Shown: positions 47,470-55,520 of the stretch, in pieces
Layout: each line of letters opens with the position of its first letter
Position numbering within the stretch: position 1 is the first letter of the stretch
DNA from: Siderastrea siderea
Taxonomy: Eukaryota > Cnidaria > Anthozoa > Scleractinia > Rhizangiidae
DNA: 64,000 nt
Direction of reading: 5' to 3'
NCBI GenBank assembly: GCA_964030785.1
Contig: OZ034978.1
Span: 13,692,453 to 13,756,452 of the forward strand
The notes under the pieces: model-generated
Told to the model about the DNA's origin: nothing
The model's input: only the letters and a program-made list of their open reading frames with translations
Databases searched by the model: none
Program-made: the position numbers and the translations under genes

Positions 47470-48569
47470 ATCGTTACCACGATCCTCGAGCCCCCGGCAG
47501 TTTAGGTGGGGTGCAACGGTTTGCTAAAGCCCATCGTCTCCCTTTGAAAAAAGCTCAACGGGTCTTGGAACGGGATTTGGCCTATACGTTACATAAACCG
47601 CGACGTCGTCGTTTTCCCACCGTCCCCGTCATTGTAGGAGGATTAGATGATCAATGGGTCGCGGATTTAGTAGAAGTGCAACCCTTGGCCAAGTATAATC
47701 GGGGTATACGATACTTGTTGACGGTCTTGGATGTGTTGTCCAAGTACGCGTGGGTCCAACCGTTGAAAGACAAAACCGGGGTGGCGTTGGTCCATGCCTT
47801 TGACAAGATTTTGAAAGGACGACGTCACCCGAATCGATTGCAAACGGATCGAGGGAAAGAATTTTATAATCGGACGTTTCAACGATGGCTTGACGAGCAA
47901 GGCATTCAACATTTTTCGACCGAAGGGGATGCCAAAGCCAGTGTGGTGGAACGATTTAATCGCACCTTGAAAGAACGGTTGTACCGTTATTTCACCGCGG
48001 CCAACACCTTACAGTTTGACGATGTCTTACCCGAGTTGGTGCAAGGCTATAATGCCACCCGGCATCGAAGTATTGGTATGGCCCCTCAAGACGTGACGTG
48101 GGACAACGAAGAAGCCGTGTGGAACCGATTGTATGCCCAACGGTTGAAAGACCAGAAAAAACCTAAATTCAAAGTCGGAGATCGTGTCCGTCTCAATAAG
48201 ATTCATCGACCCTTTGAAAAAGCCTATTTACCCGGTTGGACCGAAGAAGTGTTTGTGGTGCATCGTGTGATCCCAGGATCTGTGCCCACGTATAAGATTC
48301 ACGAATGGGATGAGACCCCCGTCCAAGGTACGTTTTATGAAGAGGATTTACAAAAAGTCCATGTGTCCGACGTGTTTCGCATTGAAAAGGTACTTAAGCG
48401 ACAAAAAGATCGTTGGTTGGTCAAGTGGAAAGGGTGGCCCGACAAGTACAATAGTTGGATTGCAAGTCAAGACGTCACGTCTCTCCAACCACCCCAGAGG
48501 AAAAGCCCACCCAAACGACAACTGAAGACTAAAGAGACAAGCCCACCCAAAAGACGACGACGCGACTAA
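47418..48569 (+). CDS. Retrovirus-like integrase with chromodomain
   Basis: 383 residues. It catalyses insertion of the linear viral DNA into host chromosomes. The rve core holds D83 (VADL), D144 (QTDRGKEF) and E179 (SVVERFNRTLK), the DDE triad. A small SH3-like region follows (FKVGDRVRL, 251-259), and residues 320-348 form a chromodomain (FRIEKVLK...WLVKWKGWPDKYNSWI), which reads histone marks. The C-terminal tail is Lys/Arg-rich. This layout is standard in Polintons and adintoviruses. A second in-frame ATG at 47430 is possible. The triad is intact. Confidence 0.93.
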   Translation: MPKSMAPRKKKVSPSWLNRYHDPRAPGSLGGVQRFAKAHRLPLKKAQRVLERDLAYTLHKPRRRRFPTVPVIVGGLDDQWVADLVEVQPLAKYNRGIRYLLTVLDVLSKYAWVQPLKDKTGVALVHAFDKILKGRRHPNRLQTDRGKEFYNRTFQRWLDEQGIQHFSTEGDAKASVVERFNRTLKERLYRYFTAANTLQFDDVLPELVQGYNATRHRSIGMAPQDVTWDNEEAVWNRLYAQRLKDQKKPKFKVGDRVRLNKIHRPFEKAYLPGWTEEVFVVHRVIPGSVPTYKIHEWDETPVQGTFYEEDLQKVHVSDVFRIEKVLKRQKDRWLVKWKGWPDKYNSWIASQDVTSLQPPQRKSPPKRQLKTKETSPPKRRRRD

Positions 48570-48574
48570 AAACA

Positions 48575-49615
48575 ATGACGTTGGTGCCCAATTCTTCGTT
48601 TTACGTGACGTTGATGAGTCATGCGAGTACCAAAGAGTTTCCTGGGAACAAGAGTCATCATTTCAGAAACCGATTGCCTAAACCCATCCGATTTGTGGGA
48701 CGAGGATGGATGGTGGGTATGGTGAGTTTATCCTTACCCACCATTCCAGTGATAGCGGAAGAAGGAGGCGTGGGTGATTCCCATCCTCTGTTGTACGTAC
48801 GATGGCACGAACGGGTGTATGCCGAAGACGATCAAGGCAACGATCGATGGTGGCATCAACGTCGCGAACTCACTGTCTACGGGCGAGATATGAGAAAGGA
48901 ATTGGCCTCGTCGACGGGATCGCACTTTTTTCATCAACTGGTGTACCGTTACGTGCAAGCCCGTGCCAAAGAAACCGAACCCAAAAACAAATGGGCCGAG
49001 GACAATGGCGTCAAATTATACCCGACGTTTGAATGGACTTCCGAAGGGGATTTGTTGTTGAATACCGTCAATGTGGATTACACACGACAAGTGGCACGCG
49101 TGTTATGGGGCAGAACCTTGGCGCTGAGAATGGGATGGATTGAACAAGTGTCCCCCGGTCAGTATCGATTGGGACCCAATCTCTTGCAAGAATTTCATAC
49201 GGACTCCATTCCCACCCCGTCCGATGTCCTGGATGGCAGCAACAAGCCCGCCTTTTGGAAAGTGGATGGGGATTATCTGAACTTGAGTATGACGTGTAAT
49301 TGGCGGGTTGTGAATGTGAACCAGACCTTTCGTCCCTCGTTGGAATTTCCCACCACGCGTCCTTTGCACGTGTATTGTGATGTAGGGACCAGCAGCATGG
49401 TAGGCGGTCGTATCACCGATCTCTTACGAGAAATCAAGTACCAGCCTCAAAATACCACCCACTTTGAACCTCGACATATTCAATATATCCCAGTACGCAA
49501 CGAAGTGGTAGAAATTGTCGAAACCCAGATGGCCGAAACTAATGGGGATCTGGTGAAATTTGGTGAAGGGCGTACCCTCCTGACCCTCCACTTTAAAAGG
49601 GAAGTGGTGGTGTGA
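48575..49615 (+). CDS. Penton-like minor capsid protein, copy 1
   Basis: 346 residues. The N-terminus reads SSFYVTLMSHASTKEFPGN, then RLPKPI and GWMVGMVSLSLP. The C-terminus reads LHVYCDVGTSSMVGGRITDLLREI and ends KFGEGRTLLTLHFKR. These are the conserved ends of the Polinton/adintovirus minor capsid (penton, single jelly-roll) protein, which occupies capsid vertices. It is followed within 15 bp by a clear paralogue. The assignment rests on motif recognition. Confidence 0.65.
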   Translation: MTLVPNSSFYVTLMSHASTKEFPGNKSHHFRNRLPKPIRFVGRGWMVGMVSLSLPTIPVIAEEGGVGDSHPLLYVRWHERVYAEDDQGNDRWWHQRRELTVYGRDMRKELASSTGSHFFHQLVYRYVQARAKETEPKNKWAEDNGVKLYPTFEWTSEGDLLLNTVNVDYTRQVARVLWGRTLALRMGWIEQVSPGQYRLGPNLLQEFHTDSIPTPSDVLDGSNKPAFWKVDGDYLNLSMTCNWRVVNVNQTFRPSLEFPTTRPLHVYCDVGTSSMVGGRITDLLREIKYQPQNTTHFEPRHIQYIPVRNEVVEIVETQMAETNGDLVKFGEGRTLLTLHFKREVVV

Positions 49616-49629
49616 AGAAGAAAGACAAC

Positions 49630-50673
49630 ATGTCGTTTTACGTGACGTTACCCAGTCATGCCAACCGACGTGAATTTCCCAACAACCAAGCCAATTCCTT
49701 CAAGATTCGTTTACCTCAACCGTTACAGCTCACAGGGGGTGGATGGCAAGTGGGGTTGAGTGCCATTTCCTTACCGGATACCCGCGTCAATTTGTATGAG
49801 TTGGTGAAGAAAGATGGGTACATCCTAGCGACGTCGTGGGAGATCACTTATCCCGCCCCGGGTAAAACCGATGGCACCATGGCCGCGCGCATAGGCACGG
49901 CGCAAACCCTCATCCAAGACGTTCAAGATTTGGATTGGGTGGTGGATGGCGTGAGTTTCATGAAAGCCACGATTGCCCATTTGGAACAACGACGCCAGGA
50001 AACGGCCATTCAAGGAGGTCGGTTTACCAACGATCAAGGCAAACACACCTACGTCAAGTTCAAGTGGGAAGGCGACGATCTGCTCATCGACAACACGAAT
50101 GTCTGCCATTGTGGTAACAAAACACCAGTCCTTACCATCTACACCAAGTTAGCGCTCAAGATGGGATGGTTACGTAAAATTAGCAGTGGATTGGTGTTGG
50201 GTCCGAACTTACAGCAAGAATTCCTGGGGGATCAAGTCCCCGACATCACCAACAACAGCGATTGGCAGGATGTCACCGACGGTCAGGGGAACGCGGTCTT
50301 TTGGACGGTGCGTGCGATTTTACCGGATTATTTACAATTGAGTATGAGTTGTGGGTGGCGTTTCACCAACTTGAATACGGCGTTTCGGGCGGTGGTGGGG
50401 GAACCCACCCGGTCGTTGCACGTGTACTCGGACGTGGCAGGCAGTATGATGGTGGGCAATCGCGTGACTGATTTGTTACGTGAAATTCAATACAAGCGAG
50501 AAGGACGAGGCACCCTGTATTTTGAACCGTTGCACATTCATTACATGTCTCTTCGTAACGAGGTGGTGGAAATGATTCACGTTCAAGTGGCTGAAACGAT
50601 TGGTGCCGGAGGAGACTTGGTCAAGTTTGGTGAAGGTCATACCATTGTCACGTTACACTTCAAAAAGACATAA
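49630..50673 (+). CDS. Penton-like minor capsid protein, copy 2
   Basis: 347 residues from the ATG at 49630 (a GTG at 49612 is in frame but unlikely). It is clearly homologous to the preceding protein along the whole length: MSFYVTLPSHANRREFPNN at the start, GGWQVGLSAISLPD, LKMGWLRKISSGLVLGPNLQ in the middle, and HVYSDVAGSMMVG...DLLREIQY near the end. Two tandem copies may make a heteromeric vertex, or one may have become a fibre or receptor-binding subunit. Confidence 0.65.
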   Translation: MSFYVTLPSHANRREFPNNQANSFKIRLPQPLQLTGGGWQVGLSAISLPDTRVNLYELVKKDGYILATSWEITYPAPGKTDGTMAARIGTAQTLIQDVQDLDWVVDGVSFMKATIAHLEQRRQETAIQGGRFTNDQGKHTYVKFKWEGDDLLIDNTNVCHCGNKTPVLTIYTKLALKMGWLRKISSGLVLGPNLQQEFLGDQVPDITNNSDWQDVTDGQGNAVFWTVRAILPDYLQLSMSCGWRFTNLNTAFRAVVGEPTRSLHVYSDVAGSMMVGNRVTDLLREIQYKREGRGTLYFEPLHIHYMSLRNEVVEMIHVQVAETIGAGGDLVKFGEGHTIVTLHFKKT

Positions 50674-50706
50674 AAAAGAGAGACGAGAAGGGAACCCAAA
50701 TCAATC

Positions 50707-50943
50707 ATGCCTCCGAAACGACGACGACGACGACGACGACGCCGACCACAGCGTCCACAAGCGGGGGAAGGGGTCAACGCGGTGATTGCCGGGATTCCTA
50801 AGGCCGCTTGGTCCATCACCAAAGGGGTAGAAAAGTTAGCCAAAAAGAATTACCTAAGATCAACGAAGAAACGTATGGAAGAAATGCGAAGTGGGAAACG
50901 CAAACGGTGGGCGGGGGAATCGTTTACGTGCAACGTCATGTGA
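50707..50943 (+). CDS. Arginine-rich core protein 1
   Basis: 78 residues starting MPPKRRRRRRRRR. The N-terminal basic block is a likely DNA-binding and nuclear-localisation segment; the rest is helical and rich in Lys. It resembles adenovirus-type core proteins in composition, not by a firm signature. It is the first of four small basic genes in a row between penton and capsid genes. Confidence 0.6.
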   Translation: MPPKRRRRRRRRRPQRPQAGEGVNAVIAGIPKAAWSITKGVEKLAKKNYLRSTKKRMEEMRSGKRKRWAGESFTCNVM

Positions 50944-50982
50944 GTATAAAAAGAAAACAAGGGTTGTGAAAAACAAACAAAG

Positions 50983-51168
50983 ATGCCCAAGACAAGAGTG
51001 CGTCGAAGAAGAAGGCAACGAGGGGGTCTCTTGCCCCTGGCGGCCCTCATTCCAGCCTTGATCGCTGGAGGAAAAGCTGTGGCGTTGGGTGCCGCAAGTG
51101 GTGCCGCGAGTTACGGGGCTAAAAAAGGGTTGGAAGCCGCTTTTCGGAAAAAACGACGACGACGATGA
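50983..51168 (+). CDS. pX/mu-like core protein, copy 1
   Basis: 61 residues: RRRRRQRGGLLPLAALIPAL, then GGKAVALGA, and a basic tail. A basic segment, a GG site, a hydrophobic stretch and another basic end is the layout of adenovirus pX (mu precursor), a DNA-condensing core peptide cut by the viral protease. TATAAAAAG lies at 50945-50953. Close relative of the 55-residue gene at 56452. Confidence 0.7.
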   Translation: MPKTRVRRRRRQRGGLLPLAALIPALIAGGKAVALGAASGAASYGAKKGLEAAFRKKRRRR

Positions 51169-51238
51169 TGACGGTATAAAAAGGGGAGTCCCATAAAGCC
51201 CAAACAAAACGTTTATCCCTGGTGAAGAAGAAGGCACC

Positions 51239-51565
51239 ATGCGTGGGGGAAGTTTGACACGATTTCGAACCGACGAGTGGTATGATCAACAAGGCAAAGG
51301 AGTGATGACGGATCTGATGCGTGGGGGGTTGCAAGGTCTTATAAGGACGCGAAATCCTTTAAAATTGCCTAGTAATATCAAGAGAGGCTTGGAAACGGGT
51401 TTGACACGAGGTATCAAACGCAAAGCCGAAGACGTCCTTAAAAAAGAAATCACCAAACAAGCCAAGAAAGCGTTGAATCAGAAGAACGTGAAAGACGCCG
51501 TGCGTGTAGCCACTGCCTTATTTCCCAAACAAACCAAACGTGCACGTGATATTTTGGGAGTCTAA
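51239..51565 (+). CDS. Basic virion-associated protein
   Basis: 108 residues, strongly basic (many Lys/Arg) with a helical middle. It contains LMRGG followed by a leucine, which fits the adenain-type (M/I/L)-x-GG-x cleavage pattern. A TATAAAAAGG box is at 51175-51184. It may be a core or cement protein similar in role to adenovirus pVI or pVII, but homology is not shown. It ends on the first base of the next gene's ATG. Confidence 0.55.
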   Translation: MRGGSLTRFRTDEWYDQQGKGVMTDLMRGGLQGLIRTRNPLKLPSNIKRGLETGLTRGIKRKAEDVLKKEITKQAKKALNQKNVKDAVRVATALFPKQTKRARDILGV

Positions 51566-51792
51566 TGGAACCCGTGCATTCACGACCTCGACGGATTCGT
51601 AGTAATCGAGGGTTGTCTCAATGGGGTGGACTGTATCCGTTTTGGAAACTCATGCCACGACGACAACGTGGTGGATGGTTAAGTCCCGAGGTCATGAGAG
51701 TCCCCGGGTTTGATTTGAGACAACGTTTAGGACGACGACGACGCTATAAAAACCCCTCACGACGACGACGGGGTACCACTCGACGACGTTAA
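51565..51792 (+). CDS. Small Arg-rich protein with RQRGG site
   Basis: 75 residues, overlapping the preceding stop by one base. Contains PRRQRGGWLSPEV and an Arg-rich C-terminus ending RRRRGTTRRR. It shares the RQRGG word with other core proteins of this element. A TATAAAAAC box (51745-51753) for the next gene lies inside it. Confidence 0.55.
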   Translation: MEPVHSRPRRIRSNRGLSQWGGLYPFWKLMPRRQRGGWLSPEVMRVPGFDLRQRLGRRRRYKNPSRRRRGTTRRR

Positions 51793-51794
51793 AC

Positions 51795-53195
51795 ATGCCT
51801 GACGTGAGTACACAAACCGCCCCGGCTCACGAGCGTTCCGAAGGGACCGTCAACCCTGCCTTACGGATTTTCAAGGTGCCACCGACCGACATTAGCATCA
51901 ATGCCTATCGCATGGTCACCATCCAACCCACCACCACGGGTATCAATCCCATGGAATTCATCATTCCGGGATTGGACGATTTTGTGGATTTGGGACGCAG
52001 TTACTTTACCATGGAATTGAGTTTGAAAAAGGCGAATGGCGCGAACTTGGTGGCCGCGGAGAAATTGTGGCCCGTCAATAATTTGGCCCATTCCATCATC
52101 AAACAAATTGACTTGCAGTTGAATGGCACGTTGATCAGTCCACAATCCGACACGTATCATTACAAAGCTTACCTGGAAAACTTGTTGAATTTTGACCGAG
52201 AAGATGGCAAGACCGTGTTAGGACCCCAAGGCTGGTTCAATCAAGTGGATTTCCCACCCGAATGGACTGCCACCAACACAGACAAAGCAGGAAACCATCA
52301 ACATTGGCAAGATCTGCCTGCTAATCATCAAGCGGCCTTCAATGCCTCTGCGGCCGAAGTGGAGAAGTATGCTGCAGGTGCCACCCACAGTCTAGTGTTT
52401 ACCCCGCACTTGGAAGTGTTTCATACCGGCAAACTGTTGGTGCCTGGCATCGAAATCAAGATGAAATTTCATTTCAATGGTCCCAGCCTGTTTTTGAATG
52501 GAGTGGGTCTAGCTGGCCGATTGATGGAAGGGGATGTGAAACTACGGTTTCATCTCTGTCAACTGCGTTTGAATGACGCCATCTACCAGAGTATCTCTAG
52601 CAAAAGACACAATGAAGGCCAAGTGGCAGCTTACCCGACCGTCCGTAGTGAAATCCGGACCTTCAGCATGCAAAACAACCTGGTCCGCTTTGATATCCCC
52701 AACCTGTTTCAAAACAGAATACCTGACCGATTGATTGTGGGGTTACTGGACAGCCGTGCCTTCAATGGAGATGTGACCCGAGATCCGTTCTGTTTCCAGA
52801 AATTTGGGCTGACGTCCATTAAACAGATTGTCAGAGGAGAAGAATACCCTTATGAAACCCTGCAGTTAGTGCACAACAATGGCACCCGAGATAATCTAGG
52901 CTACTTCCGTTTTCTGCAAGCCAGTGGTGCTTGGTGTAAAAAGAAAGGCAACATGGTAGAACTGTTGGATTGGGGCCACAGGAAAAATTGTACCTTGTTC
53001 ATGTTTGACAATGTGGCCAATGGATGTGCTGACAGTCAAAACCTCAACCCCAAGCAAACAGGAGATTTACAATTGGTGTTGGAATTTGGAGCTGCCCCCG
53101 GTGTCAATATAACCGTACTCGTGTATGGAGAATTTGAGAATTTGCTGGAGATTGACAGGAACGGAGCCGTGTTGTATAACATTTACCAGCACTGA
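51795..53195 (+). CDS. Major capsid protein, double jelly-roll (hexon-like)
   Basis: 466 residues, the expected size of Polinton/adintovirus major capsid proteins. The N-terminal segment PMEFIIPGLDDFVDLGRSYF, then PVNNLAHSIIKQIDLQLNGT and YHYKAYLENLLNFD, is the family's most conserved part. Trimers of this double jelly-roll form the capsid faces. The protease gene follows four bases downstream and the pentons lie upstream, a typical morphogenesis module. TATA box at 51745-51753. Confidence 0.85.
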   Translation: MPDVSTQTAPAHERSEGTVNPALRIFKVPPTDISINAYRMVTIQPTTTGINPMEFIIPGLDDFVDLGRSYFTMELSLKKANGANLVAAEKLWPVNNLAHSIIKQIDLQLNGTLISPQSDTYHYKAYLENLLNFDREDGKTVLGPQGWFNQVDFPPEWTATNTDKAGNHQHWQDLPANHQAAFNASAAEVEKYAAGATHSLVFTPHLEVFHTGKLLVPGIEIKMKFHFNGPSLFLNGVGLAGRLMEGDVKLRFHLCQLRLNDAIYQSISSKRHNEGQVAAYPTVRSEIRTFSMQNNLVRFDIPNLFQNRIPDRLIVGLLDSRAFNGDVTRDPFCFQKFGLTSIKQIVRGEEYPYETLQLVHNNGTRDNLGYFRFLQASGAWCKKKGNMVELLDWGHRKNCTLFMFDNVANGCADSQNLNPKQTGDLQLVLEFGAAPGVNITVLVYGEFENLLEIDRNGAVLYNIYQH

Positions 53196-53199
53196 AGAA

Positions 53200-53739
53200 A
53201 TGGAACATGTGGCCTTGAATAATGTACAGTTGGATTATTTAGCCCGCGACGACCCCCAATTGAACCCGGTCTTTTACGGGACGGTGGCCTGTGATCGTTT
53301 ACCCAAGAGTCCCGTCAAGACCCAACCCCAAGGGTACATTGTGAATACCGACCCACACGATCAACCGGGACAACATTGGTTAGCGGTGTGGACCGATGGA
53401 AAGGTGTGTGAAGTCCTGGACAGTTATGCTTTGCCATTGGATACGTACGTGCAAGCGACCCCGTTACGAGATTGGATTGTCCAACATTGGAAGTATGTGG
53501 TGACCAATGGCAAGTCCCTCCAAGCCATTACAAGCAAGAGTTGTGGTGATTACGCCTTGTTGTACTTGAAAGCCAAAGCCCGTGGACGGACCTTGCAAGC
53601 GTTTTTAAATGAGTTTTCGGATCATGATTATGTTAGTAATGACCATCAAGCCGGTCAACGCCTTCAACAATTGATTGTAGGCCAAGAAGCCAGATGGTAT
53701 CAACTGTGTTGTCAGCCGTATCATCAATGTAATGCTTAA
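53200..53739 (+). CDS. Adenain-like maturation cysteine protease
   Basis: 179 residues from the ATG at 53200 (an upstream ATG at 53125 would overlap the capsid gene). The catalytic set is visible: H59 in QHWLAVW, D74 in EVLDSYAL, Q109 and C115 in SKSCGDYALLYL, in the H-D-Q-C order of adenovirus protease and its C48/C5-type relatives. It would cleave core and capsid precursors during virion maturation. AATAAA directly follows the stop. Confidence 0.83.
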   Translation: MEHVALNNVQLDYLARDDPQLNPVFYGTVACDRLPKSPVKTQPQGYIVNTDPHDQPGQHWLAVWTDGKVCEVLDSYALPLDTYVQATPLRDWIVQHWKYVVTNGKSLQAITSKSCGDYALLYLKAKARGRTLQAFLNEFSDHDYVSNDHQAGQRLQQLIVGQEARWYQLCCQPYHQCNA

Positions 53740-53768
53740 ATAAAATTTGTTGGGAAAAAACTGGTGTC

Positions 53769-53855
53769 GGAATCGTAGCTCAGTGGGTAGAGCCTTTGGA
53801 CCTTTGATTCAGATAGGGATCGGGTCGTGCGTGGGTTCGAGTCCCACCGATTCCA
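53769..53855 (+). tRNA. tRNA-like gene, anticodon unresolved (TTT or TTG reading)
   Basis: 87 nt with a perfect 7-bp acceptor stem (GGAATCG/CGATTCC), a 4-bp D stem (GCTC/GAGC), a 5-bp T stem (GTGGG/CCCAC) with loop TTCGAGT, and a discriminator A. The internal Pol III promoter is near ideal: A box TAGCTCAGTGGG (53776-53787) and B box GGTTCGAGTCC (53834-53844). A run of ten T (53869-53878) forms a terminator. The anticodon arm is odd: TTGGA-CCTTTGA-TTCAG folds but has C where U33 is expected. It then leaves an 18-nt extra arm. An intron or a degenerate tRNA could also explain this. It lies between the protease and ATPase genes. Confidence 0.72.
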
Positions 53856-53868
53856 ATAAAAAGGTGCC

Positions 53869-53878
53869 TTTTTTTTTT
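53869..53878 (+). terminator. Pol III terminator
   Basis: Ten consecutive T, 14 bases after the tRNA-like gene and just ahead of the ATPase start. Confidence 0.75.
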
Positions 53879-53900
53879 CTAAGGGTAGTTCGTCGTCATC

Positions 53901-54554
53901 ATGCAAACGGGGAAACCGTTTCGTTTTCATACGCCTTCCTCTATCTTGGTGGTGGGTCCTTCGGGATGTGGGAAAACCGCGTTTACGGAAAAACTCTTGG
54001 TAGACAACCCGGAGTTGTTTGAAACCCCACCGACCCAAAGGCATTATTGTTATGGGGCCTGGCAAGATCGATTTCGAAGCATGCAAGATCAAGGGGTGGT
54101 GTTTCACGAAGGGATTCCCGATCATGAGGCCTTAGTGCAATGGTTTCCTGAAGGACAGGGGGTTCTGGTTTTGGATGATTTAATGGATGAAGGGAGTCAC
54201 GATAAACGCGTGTTGGATTTATTCACCAAACATTCACATCATCAAGGGGTGACGGTGCTCTACTTGTGCCAAGACATGTTTCCCGTGGGTCGCTATGCCA
54301 AAAGTATATCCCGCAATGCCCATTACATTGTAGCGTTCAAGAACCCCCGAGATCAATTAGGGGTACGCAATGTCATGCTTCAATCGTTTCCGACCACTTG
54401 GAAAGACACGTTGGAGACGTTTCATCAAACCACGACACGACCGTATGGGTATTTGGTGTTGGATTTACATCCCGCCTCCTCCGATCAACAACGGGTGTTG
54501 AGTCACCTGTTAAAAGACGAAGGATGGACTCGCACCTATCAAAAACGACTATAA
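53901..54554 (+). CDS. FtsK/A32-type DNA packaging ATPase
   Basis: 217 residues. Walker A GPSGCGKT at 19-26; Walker B VLVLDD at 88-93; a downstream YLCQDMFP segment matches the sensor-like part of this family. It is the motor that pumps DNA into the capsid. The size is normal for Polinton/adintovirus ATPases. It follows the protease and tRNA-like gene in the morphogenesis block. Confidence 0.87.
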   Translation: MQTGKPFRFHTPSSILVVGPSGCGKTAFTEKLLVDNPELFETPPTQRHYCYGAWQDRFRSMQDQGVVFHEGIPDHEALVQWFPEGQGVLVLDDLMDEGSHDKRVLDLFTKHSHHQGVTVLYLCQDMFPVGRYAKSISRNAHYIVAFKNPRDQLGVRNVMLQSFPTTWKDTLETFHQTTTRPYGYLVLDLHPASSDQQRVLSHLLKDEGWTRTYQKRL

Positions 54555-54594
54555 AGGCACGACACCCCATTTGAACAGGAAAAAAAGAGCGACC

Positions 54595-55518
54595 ATGGCC
54601 GATGATGATGACCGTCAACCTCCGCAATCGTACGATACCGTGTCCCCGGCGGGGGTGGGGGCGACCAGCGGCAATCAAATGTCCCCAAGGGCCTGGCAAG
54701 ATTTATTTTGGTCGGGAGACCAAGGCCTTCTCGACGTCGCCCAGGAGGAAATAGGCGACGAACCCCTCTATCGGTTTATGCAATCCATCCCCCCTGTCGG
54801 TGTAGATGGTGTGCCCCCTGTGCAGGCCTCTTCCCCAGCCGGGGTAGGAAGTCAAGGATCCTACCGTAGCATACACACCACCCCGGAGTCTTCTGGTGCT
54901 CGAACCCCTGCGAGTCCTCCTAGCGTACCCTTGGCAGCGGGTGCTCGAACACCAACGGGTGCTCGAACAGCAGCGGGTGCTGGGGGTAATGGGCGTGGTG
55001 GTGGACGTAGTGGACGTGGTGGTGGTGGTGGACGCGGTCGTGGTGGTGGTGGTGGTGGTGGTGGACGTGGTGCTGGTGGTGCTGGTGGTGCTAGTGGTGG
55101 AGGTGGTGGTGGTGGAGGTGCTGGTGGTGCTGGTGGTGCTGGTGGTGCTGGTGGTGGAGGTGGAGGTGGTGGTGGTGGAGGTGGAGGTGGAGGTGGTGGT
55201 GGTGGTGGGGGTCGTCGTGGACGACGACCGAGACGAATACGAGGACGACGACGAAATACCCCCACTTCCCCTTTGACACCGGCCTCTAATCCAGCCACCC
55301 CTCGAGGATCTTGGACGTCTGGGAGTTCTGGCAGACAGCCTCGTACCTTGCGTCAAGCAGATTTACAACGACGTTTACGTATGCTGTTACAAGATCAAGA
55401 ACAGTTGGCCCAAGGACGTGAAATTGCTAATGTCACCATGACCAATAGCATTGTGACCAGTTATAAACAAGGAGGAGCACCGAGCGTACAAACCTCGTCG
55501 TCCCGTGTTTCGCCGTAA
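54595..55518 (+). CDS. Glycine-rich low-complexity protein
   Basis: 307 residues from the ATG at 54595 (good Kozak context, TATAAAG at 54550-54556; an upstream TTG at 54571 is in frame but unlikely). Residues of about 30-110 are Pro/Ala/Thr-rich, then a long Gly-rich region with R-G-G repeats covers about residues 130-215, followed by an Arg patch and a helical C-terminus. RGG stretches bind nucleic acids. No family recognised. It could be a virion or core-associated protein given its place. Confidence 0.6.
   Translation: MADDDDRQPPQSYDTVSPAGVGATSGNQMSPRAWQDLFWSGDQGLLDVAQEEIGDEPLYRFMQSIPPVGVDGVPPVQASSPAGVGSQGSYRSIHTTPESSGARTPASPPSVPLAAGARTPTGARTAAGAGGNGRGGGRSGRGGGGGRGRGGGGGGGGRGAGGAGGASGGGGGGGGAGGAGGAGGAGGGGGGGGGGGGGGGGGGGGGRRGRRPRRIRGRRRNTPTSPLTPASNPATPRGSWTSGSSGRQPRTLRQADLQRRLRMLLQDQEQLAQGREIANVTMTNSIVTSYKQGGAPSVQTSSSRVSP
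54985..55215. repeat. GGT/GGA trinucleotide repeat inside the Gly-rich gene
   Basis: Triplet repeat made of GGT, GGA and GCT codons. It produces misleading open frames in all other frames (poly-Thr/Ser, poly-Pro, poly-Val). The length is likely variable between copies. Confidence 0.9.
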
Positions 55519-55520
55519 AG

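Noticed and set aside
53125..53199. Upstream ATG for the protease gene
   Set aside because: It lies inside the capsid gene and adds residues unlike protease N-termini; the ATG at 53200 directly follows the capsid stop.
54703..55356. Long antisense frames over the Gly-rich gene (poly-Thr/Ser, poly-Pro, poly-Val)
   Set aside because: They are created by the triplet repeat and by the high GC of the plus-strand gene; no independent start or promoter.
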